DNA of 64,000 nt from PFJX01 sp964466195 (GCA_964466195.1 CAYXMQ010000010.1:49077-113076); one strand, 5' to 3'. Positions 38,087 to 48,506 are shown, counted from the first letter of the stretch. Translations and numbers: made by a program. Notes: generated by a model not told the origin, from the sequence alone.

Positions 38087-39058
38087 TTACGGCGTCACAA
38101 CCGGTGCAGCTGCAGCAGCCGGAGCAGCCGGAGCCATTTTCTGGCCCCCGCCCATGCCCCAGACATAGGCGGCAAGCAGATGCACTTTGTTTTCGCCGAG
38201 CTGGGCCAATTGCGCCGGCATGCCGCCCTTGCGCCCTTTGACGATGCTCTCGGTGATCGCAGCCTCGCTGCCACCGTACTGCCAAGCGTCGTCGGTCAGG
38301 TTGGGAAAGCCGGCAGCCGCTATGCCTTTGCCGTCTTCACCATGACAGCCGGCGCAAGCGGCGTATTTCCCCTTGCCGGCGACCGCCAAGGCGGCGTCAT
38401 GCGGCTTGCCGCCCAGCGCCAGCACATAGTTGGCGACTTCCTTCGCGCCTTGGGCATCACCCGCCAGGCCGGCAGGCATCTCGCCGACACGGCCGCCGGC
38501 AATGCTGTTCTTGATGTCATCGGGCGTACCGCCAAACAACCATTGGGCGTCGGTCAGGTTGGGAAAACCGGGGCCGCCCTGGCCGCTGGAGCCATGACAT
38601 TGCGAACAGTAGGTCAGGAACAGGTGCTGGCCCATCTTCTGGGCCTTAGGGTCGGCCGCAACCGCCATCAGATCCATGCCTGCGAAAGGCTGGAACTCCT
38701 TGTTGAACTCGGCATCGACGCGGGTCTTTTCGTCTTGCCATGCCTGCGCCGACGACCAGCCCAACGCACCTTGATATTTGCCCAGACCCGGGTAAAGAAC
38801 CAGGTAAACGATGCCAAACACGATGAGCAGGTAAAACAACCACATCCACCAACGCGGCAGCGGGTTGTTCAATTCCTGCAAATCGCCATCCCAGGTGGGA
38901 TGCATGAGTTCAGCCTGCTCGCCGGGAGCAAGCTGCTTGACGACGCTCTGGCTCTTCAGCACCCAGAGCGAGAACAGAATGCCTGCGACGGCAAAAGCAG
39001 CGATGTAGTAATGCCAGAAATCGCTGATGAAGTCGGGTACCGCATATCCTTCAATCAT
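38087..39058 (-). CDS. ccoP: cbb3 cytochrome oxidase subunit III, diheme cytochrome c
   Basis: 323 residues. Two N-terminal membrane segments, then two cytochrome c domains with heme sites CSQCH (YCSQCHGSSGQGG) and CAGCH (ACAGCHGEDGKG). It passes electrons from c-type cytochromes to CcoO and CcoN. The start is the ATG at 39058 (MIEGYAVPDFISDFWHYY). The C-terminus is an Ala/Pro tail. It follows ccoQ by 41 bases. Confidence 0.95.
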   Translation of the reverse strand: MIEGYAVPDFISDFWHYYIAAFAVAGILFSLWVLKSQSVVKQLAPGEQAELMHPTWDGDLQELNNPLPRWWMWLFYLLIVFGIVYLVLYPGLGKYQGALGWSSAQAWQDEKTRVDAEFNKEFQPFAGMDLMAVAADPKAQKMGQHLFLTYCSQCHGSSGQGGPGFPNLTDAQWLFGGTPDDIKNSIAGGRVGEMPAGLAGDAQGAKEVANYVLALGGKPHDAALAVAGKGKYAACAGCHGEDGKGIAAAGFPNLTDDAWQYGGSEAAITESIVKGRKGGMPAQLAQLGENKVHLLAAYVWGMGGGQKMAPAAPAAAAAPVVTP

Positions 39059-39099
39059 GTGTCTCTCCTAATGAACCGACGGTATGAATCGACGCGTGG

Positions 39100-39261
39100 T
39101 CAATCTGGTTTGCGGTCCTCGCCCGCATCCTCCTGAAACGGGAGGTTGGCGGCGTCCTCGAACTTCTGCTTGTTGCCCCGATGGAATACCCATACGAGGA
39201 TCGCGATAAACAGCAGGAAGAAGACAACCGTCACGATCGTGCTGAGGAGGCCCGCATCCAT
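39100..39261 (-). CDS. ccoQ: cbb3 oxidase subunit CcoQ
   Basis: 53 residues: one membrane helix (LLSTIVTVVFFLLFIAILVW) followed by FHRGNKQKFEDAANLPF and an acidic tail, the FixQ/CcoQ pattern. It begins one base before the ccoO stop region ends (start 39261, ccoO stop begins 39263). CcoQ stabilises the oxidase complex. Confidence 0.92.
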   Translation of the reverse strand: MDAGLLSTIVTVVFFLLFIAILVWVFHRGNKQKFEDAANLPFQEDAGEDRKPD

Positions 39262-39262
39262 A

Positions 39263-39877
39263 TCACTTGGCCTTGGGTGCGTGGGTGCCCAGAACTTGCA
39301 GATAGGCGATCAGCGCATCCATCTCGGTCTTGTCTTTCAACATTTCCGGCGCGGCGGCGATTTCCTCATCCGTGTAAGGATGGCCTGCCCAGTTCTTCAG
39401 CACAGTCATCTTTTTCTGGATGGTGTCGGCATCGGCTGGCGCATCCGCCAACCACGGATAGGCAGGCATGTTCGACTCGGGCACGACATCGCGCGGGTTC
39501 ATCATGTGGGTGTAATGCCAGTTGTCGGAATAACGTCCTCCGACCCGGTGCAGGTCCGGACCGGTCCGCTTGGATCCCCACTGGAACGGGCGATCGTAGA
39601 TGAACTCGCCGGCCACCGAGAAATGGCCATAGCGCTCGGTCTCGGCGCGGAACGGACGCACCATCTGCGAATGGCAGTTGTAGCACCCCTCGCGGATATA
39701 CACATCACGCCCGGTCAACTCCAGCGCGGTATAGGGCTTGAGGCCCTCGACCGGTTGGGTGGTCGACTTCTGGAAGAACAGCGGCACGATTTGCGCCAGG
39801 CCGCCCACGGAAACAGCAATGAACGTCAGCACCATCAGCCAGCCGATGTTCTTTTCTAACGCCTTATGCGAAAGCAT
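39263..39877 (-). CDS. ccoO: cbb3 cytochrome oxidase subunit II, monoheme cytochrome c
   Basis: 204 residues with an N-terminal membrane anchor (IGWLMVLTFIAVSVGGLAQIVPLFF) and a periplasmic cytochrome c domain with heme site CYNCH (EGCYNCHSQMVRPF) and the distal-methionine region SNMPAYPWL. It follows ccoN by 18 bases. Transfers electrons to the catalytic subunit. Confidence 0.96.
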   Translation of the reverse strand: MLSHKALEKNIGWLMVLTFIAVSVGGLAQIVPLFFQKSTTQPVEGLKPYTALELTGRDVYIREGCYNCHSQMVRPFRAETERYGHFSVAGEFIYDRPFQWGSKRTGPDLHRVGGRYSDNWHYTHMMNPRDVVPESNMPAYPWLADAPADADTIQKKMTVLKNWAGHPYTDEEIAAAPEMLKDKTEMDALIAYLQVLGTHAPKAK

Positions 39878-39895
39878 ATTCAGACTCCTTGTCCA

Positions 39896-41326
<1,431 letters not shown>

Positions 41327-41403
41327 ACGGGTCTCCTTAAGCGATACAGGCTGGGTTGAAAAACGAAGGCCGAATAATCGACATTAAAATCCTAAATAGG
41401 CGC

Positions 41404-41417
41404 TTGATATATGTCAA
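41404..41417. promoter_or_regulatory. FNR/Anr-type box upstream of ccoN
   Basis: TTGATATATGTCAA matches TTGAT-N4-ATCAA in 9 of 10 defined positions. Its centre lies 84 bases from the ccoN start codon; a -10-like GATTAT on the minus strand (about 41374-41379) is at the spacing expected for activation from -41.5. The box overlaps the ccoS stop codon. Confidence 0.8.
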
Positions 41418-41629
41418 CGAACACTTACATCTTCTTGTTGCTCTGAGGTGGTTATTTTTTCGGCAGGTTTCCGCAATTCGGGGTCGGGCAGCTCATCGTC
41501 CATGAGTATCCGGTGCGCCGGCCCTTCCATGTCTTCGAACTGGCCGCTCTTGACCGCCCACAGAAAAACCACCGCGATCACTGCGACAAAAACCAGGCTG
41601 AGCGGGATTAATAGATAAAGGATGTCCAT
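41414..41629 (-). CDS. ccoS: cbb3 oxidase maturation protein CcoS
   Basis: 71 residues: MDILYLLIPLSLVFVAVIAV is the single membrane segment, followed by FLWAVKSGQFEDMEGPAHRIL, the family signature. CcoS is needed for cofactor insertion in cbb3 oxidase. It lies between the copper ATPase gene and ccoN. Its stop overlaps the FNR box of ccoN. Confidence 0.94.
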   Translation of the reverse strand: MDILYLLIPLSLVFVAVIAVVFLWAVKSGQFEDMEGPAHRILMDDELPDPELRKPAEKITTSEQQEDVSVR

Positions 41630-41699
41630 AGGCTGGCTTTATTGAGTGGCGGCATAGTATTTGTGTCCCAGCCCAAAGAGATAATCAAAATTCCTTATG

Positions 41700-41768
41700 G
41701 CCTTTTGCTTCAGGCCTTTTACCTCAGGCCTTTTATTCAGACCCTTTGCTGCAGGCCTTTTACTTCAA
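41700..41768. repeat. five imperfect 14-base tandem repeats
   Basis: On the plus strand the unit reads about GCCTTTTRCTTCAG. Copies begin at 41700, 41714, 41728, 41742 (13 bases) and 41755. The last copy includes the ccoI stop codon. On the minus strand the unit is a purine-rich CTGAAGYAAAAGGC. The array fills most of the ccoI-ccoS gap. Confidence 0.8.
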
Positions 41769-44203
41769 TTTTTGCCGATACGCGACAAACGCGTCGCATT
41801 AAGTACGACCAGCAGCGAAGACAGCGACATGCCGATTCCAGCCATCCAGGGCGTCACATAACCCATCGCCGCAGCCGGGAGAGCCAGCGCGTTGTACAAC
41901 ACCGACCAGGCCAGATTCTGTCGGATCACGCCCTGGGCCTTGCGCGCCAGCCTGACGCCATCCGCCAGACGGCCGATCTCGCTGGACAGCAACACCATAT
42001 CCGCCGCGGCCTGCGCCGCCTCCGCCCCCTGATCGACGGCAATGGAGACCTGCGCCTGGGCCAGCACGGGCGCGTCGTTGACGCCATCCCCGGTCATCGC
42101 GACGATGGCGCCGGCTTGCTGCAGCGCACGTACCGCGGCCAGCTTGTCCTGCGGCAACATGCCGCCTTGCGCATCCTCGATGCCGAGCTCCTTCGCCAGC
42201 GCCAATACGTTCTCGACACGATCGCCGGAATACAAATGGATGCGAACCCCCAGATTCTTCAGATCGTCGATCAACTGGTGCGACTGCGACCGCGGCGTAT
42301 CGCCCAACGCAAACCAGGCCAACACCCCCGAGTCATCCGCCAAGCCGACCAGCGAAGCGCCGACCGGGAAGCGTCCCGGTGCGGGCGCATCGGCCAGAAA
42401 TTCAGGCGCGCCCAAGCGATAGGTTCGGCCCGCAACCTGGCCGGTCACACCGCGCCCTGGCACGTAGCTCAAATGATCCGCCGCGAGGGCGGGCGCTGCG
42501 GATTCCACTGCGGCGCTGCGTAACGCCGCCGCCAGCGGATGCGTCGCGCCCTGCTCCAGCGCCTGCGCCAGCGCCAACACGTGCGCGCGATCCGTGCGCA
42601 GCACCGCCATATCCAGCAAGCTGAACTGCCCGGTGGTCAACGTCCCGGTCTTATCGAAAACGAAATCAGTCGCATGCGCCAGGGTCTCCAGGGCATGGCC
42701 GCGCGTGGACAGCAAGCCCAATCGGGTCAGCCGGCCCAGTGCTGCGGTCAATGCGGTTGGCGTCGCCAGAGCGAGCGCGCACGGACAAGACACCACCAGC
42801 ACTGATACCGTGATCCAGAACGCGCGCGAGGCATCGACCAGATACCAAACGCCCGCCACCGCGGCCGCAACCAGCAACAGCACCAGCACGAACCAGCCGG
42901 CGACGCGATCGGCGATCTGCGCCAGACGCGGCTTCTCGGCCAAGGCGCGATCGAGCAGTCGCACGATACCGGACAGCACGGTATCCGCCCCCACCTTCTC
43001 CACCCGCACCACCAGCGGACTCTCCAGGTTCAGGGTGCCGCCGATCACCGGACTGGCCGCATGTTTGGCGACCGGCAAGGATTCGCCGGTCAGCAGCGAC
43101 TCGTCCACGCTGGAAGCGCCTTCCACGACGCTGCCATCGGCCGGGAAGCCCTCGCCCGGTCCGATCAGCACAAAGTCGCCCGCAGTCAGCTTGACGGCCG
43201 CCACCATTTCCTCTTCGCGCGTAGCCGGATAGCCCGGCAAGCGCATCGCCGCCGCCGGAATCAGCTTGATCAGGCTTTCCGCCGCCTCGGCCGAACGCTT
43301 GCGGGCGCTCATTTCCAGGAAACGGCCGGTAAGCAGGAAAAACACGAACATGGTCACGGCATCGAAATACACCTCGGCGCTGCCGGTGAAGGTGCCGTAG
43401 ATGCTTGCCGCGTATGCCGCCCCGACGCCGAGCGCCACCGGCACATCCATGCCGGCCCGCTTCAGCTTCAAGTCGCGCCAGGCGCCCTGAAAGAACGGCC
43501 AGGCGGAATAAAACACCACCGGCGTCGTCAACATCAGGCTGGCGAAGCGCATCAACGCCTCGATGTCGCGGCTCATCGCCTCGCCCGAGGCCAGATAAGC
43601 CGGCACCGCGTACATCATCACCTGCATCATGCCGAGCCCGGCGATGGCCAGCCGGCGAATGGCGGCATTGCGCTCCTTGCGGAACAACTCTTCCTGGCGG
43701 CCGGCATCGAACGGATACGCCAGATAACCGATGTCCTGAATACTTTTCAGGATGTCGGAAAGATGAATGCGGCTGTCATCCCAGCGCACCCGGGCGCGCT
43801 GCGTGGAAAAATTGATATCCGCCGCCAGCACGCCGGGCAGCTGATGCAAATGGCGTTCGTTCAGCCAGATGCAGGCGGCGCAGACGATGCCCTCGAGAAT
43901 CAGATTCGCCTCGCGCGTCAGGCCATCCACGCCCTCGCTCTTGACGAAACTGCTCTGCACTTCCGGCAGGTCGTAAAGCTTGAGGTTCTTCAACTCCTCC
44001 AGCGCGGCCTCGGCGGTCTTCGGCAAGTCGGTGCGCAGACGGTAGTAATCGGCATTGCCGGAGTCGATGATGGTCTGCGCAACGGCCTGGCAACCGACGC
44101 AACAGGCGGGCTCGTTTTCGCCCTGATACAAGATGAGGTATTTGGCGCCTGCAGGCACCGGTTCGCCGCAATGGAAGCAGGCAATGGCATTGGGTTCGGT
44201 CAT
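41765..44203 (-). CDS. ccoI: copper-translocating P-type ATPase of cbb3 assembly
   Basis: 812 residues from the ATG at 44203 (MTEPNAIACFHCGEPVPAG). Moves copper across the membrane for cbb3 biogenesis. Order: an N-terminal Cys-rich metal-binding region (CFHCGEPV, CCVGCQAV), an HMA-type domain with CAACIW, eight membrane segments, ion-binding CPC (SCPCALALATP), phosphorylation site DKTGT and hinge GDGVNDAPVLAQA. The doubled N-terminal metal sites are typical of FixI/CcoI rather than CopA. It starts 10 bases after rsmA and lies upstream of ccoS. Confidence 0.95.
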   Translation of the reverse strand: MTEPNAIACFHCGEPVPAGAKYLILYQGENEPACCVGCQAVAQTIIDSGNADYYRLRTDLPKTAEAALEELKNLKLYDLPEVQSSFVKSEGVDGLTREANLILEGIVCAACIWLNERHLHQLPGVLAADINFSTQRARVRWDDSRIHLSDILKSIQDIGYLAYPFDAGRQEELFRKERNAAIRRLAIAGLGMMQVMMYAVPAYLASGEAMSRDIEALMRFASLMLTTPVVFYSAWPFFQGAWRDLKLKRAGMDVPVALGVGAAYAASIYGTFTGSAEVYFDAVTMFVFFLLTGRFLEMSARKRSAEAAESLIKLIPAAAMRLPGYPATREEEMVAAVKLTAGDFVLIGPGEGFPADGSVVEGASSVDESLLTGESLPVAKHAASPVIGGTLNLESPLVVRVEKVGADTVLSGIVRLLDRALAEKPRLAQIADRVAGWFVLVLLLVAAAVAGVWYLVDASRAFWITVSVLVVSCPCALALATPTALTAALGRLTRLGLLSTRGHALETLAHATDFVFDKTGTLTTGQFSLLDMAVLRTDRAHVLALAQALEQGATHPLAAALRSAAVESAAPALAADHLSYVPGRGVTGQVAGRTYRLGAPEFLADAPAPGRFPVGASLVGLADDSGVLAWFALGDTPRSQSHQLIDDLKNLGVRIHLYSGDRVENVLALAKELGIEDAQGGMLPQDKLAAVRALQQAGAIVAMTGDGVNDAPVLAQAQVSIAVDQGAEAAQAAADMVLLSSEIGRLADGVRLARKAQGVIRQNLAWSVLYNALALPAAAMGYVTPWMAGIGMSLSSLLVVLNATRLSRIGKN

Positions 44204-44213
44204 GCCCGCGATT

Positions 44214-45032
44214 CTAGCCGGCCGCTGCGGGCGCTTCGTGCATGGCAGAAAGCCGATTCGCCAGCGCCGCGAATTCGTCCACCGACAAGGTTTCGCCGCG
44301 CCGGCGCGGATCGATGCCCAGCTCGGCGAACAGCGCCTCATCCGCCCAGCCTTTCAAGGTATTGCGCAAGGTCTTGCGGCGCTGGCCGAACGCGCGCGCC
44401 ACCACGTCGGCAAAAACCTTTGCATCGCGATACGGCACCCCTTCCGCAGCCAGCGGCACCAGACGCACGATGGCCGAATCGACCTTGGGCGGCGGCTGAA
44501 ACGCGCCCGGCGGCACGGTGAACAGCTTGGTCACCTTGAAGCGCGACTGCAGCATCACCGAAAGGCGTCCGTAATCGGGCGTATCCGGCGCGGCCGCCAT
44601 GCGATCAACCACTTCCTTCTGCAGCATGAACGTCATATCGACGATGGCCTCCGCACTTGCGGCCAGATGAAACAGCAACGGCGATGAAATGTTGTACGGC
44701 AAATTGCCGACGACTCGCAGGCCGGGACCCAGCCGGGCAAAATCGAACACCAACGCGTCAACGGAATGAACGCTGAGGCGCTCGGGTGGAAATTCGGCCA
44801 GCAAGCGCGCCACCATTTCACGATCCACTTCCACCACGTCCAGATGCGGCAGCGTTTGCAGCAACGGGCGCGTCAGTGCGCCGGGGCCGGGACCGATTTC
44901 CACCATGCGTTCGCCGGGCTCGGGCCGAATCGCCGCTACGATGCGCGCGATGTAGTGCGCATCGACCAGAAAATGCTGGCCCAGCGCTTTCTTGGCTCGG
45001 GGCAGGGCGTGATGCGGGGATGCGGTTTTCAT
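44214..45032 (-). CDS. rsmA: 16S rRNA dimethyladenosine methyltransferase (KsgA)
   Basis: 272 residues; dimethylates A1518 and A1519 of 16S rRNA during 30S maturation. SAM-binding motif VEIGPGPGALT and catalytic NLPYNISSPLLFH are intact, and the N-terminus KKALGQHFLVD is typical. Its start overlaps the pdxA stop by two bases, giving the conserved pdxA-rsmA order. ccoI follows after 10 bases on the same strand, so housekeeping and copper genes may share a transcript. Confidence 0.96.
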   Translation of the reverse strand: MKTASPHHALPRAKKALGQHFLVDAHYIARIVAAIRPEPGERMVEIGPGPGALTRPLLQTLPHLDVVEVDREMVARLLAEFPPERLSVHSVDALVFDFARLGPGLRVVGNLPYNISSPLLFHLAASAEAIVDMTFMLQKEVVDRMAAAPDTPDYGRLSVMLQSRFKVTKLFTVPPGAFQPPPKVDSAIVRLVPLAAEGVPYRDAKVFADVVARAFGQRRKTLRNTLKGWADEALFAELGIDPRRRGETLSVDEFAALANRLSAMHEAPAAAG

Positions 45033-46006
45033 GCCGCCATCCGAGCGATCGACATCGCCCAGGCGGCGTCGATCGCCACCTGCAAACTGCCGGCATCGAT
45101 CGCGCCCGTTCCAGCCAGATCGAGCGCCGTGCCGTGATCGACCGAAGTGCGAATGATCGGCAAGCCCAGTGTGATGTTGACGCCCGCGCCGAAGCTCGCA
45201 TGCTTCAATACCGGCAAACCCTGGTCGTGGTACATCGCCAGCACGGCGTCGGCGGTCGCCAGATTCTTCTTCTGGAACAAGGTATCGGCCGGCAGCGGGC
45301 CGTCCAGATGCATGCCCTCGGCACGCAGTTGCCGCAACACCGGCTCAATCACTTCAATCTCCTCATGGCCCAGATGGCCGCCCTCGCCGGCATGCGGATT
45401 GAGCCCGGCGACCAGAATCCGCGGCGCAGCGATGGCAAAATCGCGCCGCAGGGCTGCGTGCAATATCCGCAGCGTCTGCTGCAGGCTGGCCGGCGTGATG
45501 GCATCCGCCACCGCCCGCAGCGGCAGATGCGTCGTCGCCAAGGCTACCCGCATGCCGCCGCCGGCCAGCATCATCACCACCCGGGGCGTATGCGTCAGTT
45601 CGGCCAAAAACTCGGTATGGCCGCTAAACGCAATGCCGGCCTCGTTGATCACGCCCTTGTGCACCGGCCCGGTCACCAGGCCGGCGAACTCGCCGCCGAC
45701 ACAACCCGCCACGGCCCGGCGCAGGGTGTCCAGCACATAGGGTCCATTTGCCGCATCGAGCCGACCGGGCGTTACCGGCGCCGGCGCCGGCATGTGCAGC
45801 ACGCTTACACGCGCATCGCCGTCCGGCGTGTAATCGGGCACGACGAAGGGCAGCCGCAGCATCGCCGCCCGCGCCGCCAGAACATGACGATCGGCCAGCA
45901 GCACGACCCGCCCGCCAGCGGCGGACTGCGCCAACATGACGCACAAATCCGGCCCGATGCCGGCCGGCTCGCCGGCGGTTAATACCAAGGGAAGGGAATT
46001 AGACAT
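45029..46006 (-). CDS. pdxA: 4-hydroxythreonine-4-phosphate dehydrogenase
   Basis: 325 residues; NAD-dependent step of vitamin B6 synthesis. Landmarks: LTAGEPAGIGPDL, GLVTGPVHKGVINEAG with FSGHTEFLAELT, and AGLNPHAGEGGHLGHEE, which carries metal-binding histidines. No Shine-Dalgarno sequence is visible: the start codon lies only 9 bases past the T-run of the preceding gene's terminator. It is coupled to rsmA. Confidence 0.95.
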   Translation of the reverse strand: MSNSLPLVLTAGEPAGIGPDLCVMLAQSAAGGRVVLLADRHVLAARAAMLRLPFVVPDYTPDGDARVSVLHMPAPAPVTPGRLDAANGPYVLDTLRRAVAGCVGGEFAGLVTGPVHKGVINEAGIAFSGHTEFLAELTHTPRVVMMLAGGGMRVALATTHLPLRAVADAITPASLQQTLRILHAALRRDFAIAAPRILVAGLNPHAGEGGHLGHEEIEVIEPVLRQLRAEGMHLDGPLPADTLFQKKNLATADAVLAMYHDQGLPVLKHASFGAGVNITLGLPIIRTSVDHGTALDLAGTGAIDAGSLQVAIDAAWAMSIARMAA

Positions 46007-46013
46007 GGCAACA

Positions 46014-46042
46014 AATAAAAAGGGGCGGCCCTGGCCGCCCCG
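46014..46042 (-). terminator. intrinsic terminator of Bax inhibitor-1 family gene
   Basis: On the minus strand, GGGGCGGCC-AG-GGCCGCCCC is followed by TTTTT. It lies 18 bases past the stop of the membrane protein gene and ends only about 8-10 bases before the pdxA start codon. Confidence 0.9.
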
Positions 46043-46059
46043 TTAAGCGCGCAAGCGTA

Positions 46060-46767
46060 TCAGTCGCGCTCGCCCATGAAGGCCATCAGCAATTGCAGCA
46101 GATTGACGAAGATGTTGTAGATGCTCAGATAAACCGACAGCGTGGCCATCACGTAGTTGGTCTCGCCGCCGTTCACGATGCGCGAGATGTCATACAGCAG
46201 AAAGCCGGAAAAAAGCAGGATGGCGACGGCTGACAGGGTCAAGGACAGCGCCGGGATCTGAAAGAAGATGTTCGCCAGGCTGGCCAGAATCAGCAGCACG
46301 ATGCCCACCATCAGGAATTTGCCCAGGAAGCTGAAATCCTTCTTGGTGGTCGTCGCAATGCCGGCCAGCGTCAGGAAGATCGCGCCGGTGCCGCCCGCCG
46401 CCAGGCCGACGAGTTCCGTGCCATTGCTCAGATTCAGCGCCACTTGCAGAATCGGCCCCAGCATTACGCCCATGAAGCCGGTCAGCGCAAGCAGCAGCAC
46501 CACGCCCAGACCGCTGTTGCGGGTGGCGCTGATGCCGAAGAACAAGCCGAACATCACGGCGAGCATGCCGATGGCGAACATGAACGGATGCTCCGCCGCG
46601 AAGGCAAAATTCAAACTCATGCCGAAGTACGCCCCGATGACCGTCGGGATCATCGTCAAGCCCAGCATCATGTACGTATTGCGCAGCACGCGATTGGACT
46701 GCTCGAAGCTGGCGACGCCGCCAATGGCGCCACCCCTGTCCACGACATTGTCGAATTGATTAGCCAT
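46060..46767 (-). CDS. Bax inhibitor-1/YccA family membrane protein
   Basis: 235 residues from the ATG at 46767 (MANQFDNVVDRGGAIGGVAS), which has GGAGC upstream. Seven membrane segments with the family's end block ILLFSGFLLYDISRIVNGGETNYVMATLSVYLSIYNIFVNLLQLL, containing the conserved aspartate pair region. YccA in E. coli modulates the FtsH protease; other members act as calcium leaks. Divergent from lysC. Confidence 0.92.
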   Translation of the reverse strand: MANQFDNVVDRGGAIGGVASFEQSNRVLRNTYMMLGLTMIPTVIGAYFGMSLNFAFAAEHPFMFAIGMLAVMFGLFFGISATRNSGLGVVLLLALTGFMGVMLGPILQVALNLSNGTELVGLAAGGTGAIFLTLAGIATTTKKDFSFLGKFLMVGIVLLILASLANIFFQIPALSLTLSAVAILLFSGFLLYDISRIVNGGETNYVMATLSVYLSIYNIFVNLLQLLMAFMGERD

Positions 46768-46900
46768 TCTTGAAGCTCCATCACAATTGAAAACGGGAAT
46801 AAGACTACTGGTGACCGGCAAGAGTTTCAACGATCTTCAATCTGGCGACGAAAAGTCCGCCTCCTGTAGAATGCCGATTTTTCCTGCAACTCCCCCAATC

Positions 46901-48127
46901 ATGGCGCTAATTGTTCAGAAATATGGCGGCACCTCGGTGGGCTCCATCGAACGTATTCGCAACGTCGCGGAGCGCGTCGCCAAATTCAAGATGCTCGGGC
47001 ATCAAGTGGTCGTCGTGCTGTCCGCCATGTCCGGCGAAACCAATCGCCTCATCGCGCTGGCCAAAGATATCCAGAAAGAGCCGGATCCGCGCGAGATGGA
47101 CGTCCTTCTCTCCACCGGTGAACAGGTCACCATCGCGCTGTTGTCGATGGCTCTGAAAGACCTCGGCCTGAAAGCCCGGAGCTATACCGGCAGCCAGGTC
47201 CGCATCATCACGGACGACGCCCACACCAAAGCGCGCATCCTTTCCATCGACGAAGAAAACCTGCGTGCCGATCTCGACAGCGGCCACGTCGTCGTCGTCG
47301 CCGGATTCCAGGGCGTGGACGAAAACGGCAACATCACCACCCTGGGCCGCGGCGGTTCCGATACTACCGGCGTCGCCCTCGCCGCCGCGCTGAAGGCGGA
47401 CGAATGCCAGATCTACACCGACGTCGACGGCGTCTACACCACCGACCCGCGCATCGTCCCGGAAGCGCGCAAGCTGGACACCATCACGTTCGAAGAAATG
47501 CTGGAACTGGCCAGCCTGGGCTCGAAAGTCTTGCAAATCCGCTCGGTCGAATTCGCCGGCAAATACAAAGTCAAACTGCGCGTGCTCTCCAGCTTCGAAG
47601 ATGATGGCAAGGGCACCCTGATCACGTTCGAGGAAGAAAGCATGGAACAACCCATCATCTCTGGCATCGCCTTCAATCGCGACGAAGCGAAACTCACCGT
47701 GCAAGGCGTGCCTGACAAACCCGGCATCGCCGCGCTGATACTCGGCTCCGTCGCCGACGCCAACATCGACGTCGACATGATCGTGCAGAACGTCGGCGCC
47801 AATAACACGACGGACTTCACCTTCACCGTGCATCGCAACGAGTTCAAGAAAGCGATGGAAGTCTTGAACACGGTCAAGGATCAAATCGGCGCTTGCGAAG
47901 TCACCGGCGACGACAAGATCGCCAAGATTTCCCTGGTCGGCATTGGCATGCGTTCCCACGCCGGCGTCGCCAGCAAGATGTTTGGCACCCTGGCCGCTGA
48001 AAACATCAACCTGCAGATGATTTCGACGTCCGAGATCAAGATTTCCGTCGTCGTCGAAGACAAATACATGGAACTTGCGGTGCGCGCCCTGCATCAGGCT
48101 TTCGAACTCGAAAAAACCCCGGCCTGA
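46901..48127 (+). CDS. lysC: aspartate kinase
   Basis: 408 residues from the ATG at 46901 (MALIVQKYGGTSVGSIERI). Phosphorylates aspartate as the first step to lysine, threonine and methionine. Kinase motifs KYGGTSVG and GRGGSDTTGVALAAAL, then two ACT domains (ISGIAFNRDEAKLTVQGVPD; ISLVGIGMRSHAGVASKMF), as in the lysine/threonine-sensitive class II type of betaproteobacteria. No riboswitch-like leader is visible. In its genomic neighbourhood a tRNA-Ser follows, also common in this class. Confidence 0.96.
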   Translation: MALIVQKYGGTSVGSIERIRNVAERVAKFKMLGHQVVVVLSAMSGETNRLIALAKDIQKEPDPREMDVLLSTGEQVTIALLSMALKDLGLKARSYTGSQVRIITDDAHTKARILSIDEENLRADLDSGHVVVVAGFQGVDENGNITTLGRGGSDTTGVALAAALKADECQIYTDVDGVYTTDPRIVPEARKLDTITFEEMLELASLGSKVLQIRSVEFAGKYKVKLRVLSSFEDDGKGTLITFEEESMEQPIISGIAFNRDEAKLTVQGVPDKPGIAALILGSVADANIDVDMIVQNVGANNTTDFTFTVHRNEFKKAMEVLNTVKDQIGACEVTGDDKIAKISLVGIGMRSHAGVASKMFGTLAAENINLQMISTSEIKISVVVEDKYMELAVRALHQAFELEKTPA

Positions 48128-48138
48128 GCGTTCCGACG

Positions 48139-48167
48139 TTGCTTTAGAAACCCCGCGCAGGTATCCT
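48139..48167 (+). promoter_or_regulatory. promoter of tRNA-Ser
   Basis: TTGCTT (48139-48144) and TATCCT (48162-48167) are separated by 17 bases and followed by TGCGCGCC, a GC-rich discriminator typical of stable-RNA promoters under stringent control. The tRNA begins about 30 bases after the expected start. Confidence 0.55.
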
Positions 48168-48203
48168 TGCGCGCCTCAATTCGGCCCCTGGTCGAAACGA
48201 GTT

Positions 48204-48296
48204 GGAGACGTGGCCGAGTGGTCGAAGGCACACCCCTGCTAAGGGTGCATCCGGTCAAAAACTGGATCCAGGGTTCGAATCCCTGCGTCTCCGCCA
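48204..48296 (+). tRNA. tRNA-Ser (GCU anticodon)
   Basis: 93-base cloverleaf. Acceptor stem GGAGACG pairs with CGTCTCC; the anticodon loop CTGCTAA carries GCT, read as GCU for AGC/AGU serine codons. A long variable arm (GCATCCGGTCAAAAACTGGA region) is typical of serine tRNAs. The T loop GGTTCGAATCC is canonical, and the GCCA end is encoded. It marks the border between housekeeping genes and the nif region. Confidence 0.97.
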
Positions 48297-48490
48297 GAAC
48301 ACCCGCATGCATGCAGCTGCGCAGCCAGCCATGATGCCCCTGCCCCCCCTCTGATCCAAACTGAAACCGCCGCAGCATCCGGCACGCAAAGGCCGCCCTC
48401 TCGGCACTCGCCTTGCCGGCGTTTGCGGGCGCTTCGCGCCTCGAACCGAGCCGATCCGGATTGTCAGTCCTCGCCATCCGCGCCCGCCCT

Positions 48491-48506
48491 TGTCGCTTTT
48501 GCTACA
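48491..48506 (+). promoter_or_regulatory. NifA upstream activator site of nifN
   Basis: TGTCGCTTTTGCTACA is an exact TGT-N10-ACA match. It lies about 45 bases upstream of the -24 element, somewhat closer than the usual 80-150 bases. Confidence 0.75.

Noticed and set aside
41700..41768. Possible CRISPR array
   Set aside because: Units are 14 bases and directly abut with no unique spacers, and no cas genes are near.
46768..46900. Lysine riboswitch in front of lysC
   Set aside because: The gap is only about 130 bases, shows no conserved riboswitch core, and such elements are rare in betaproteobacteria.
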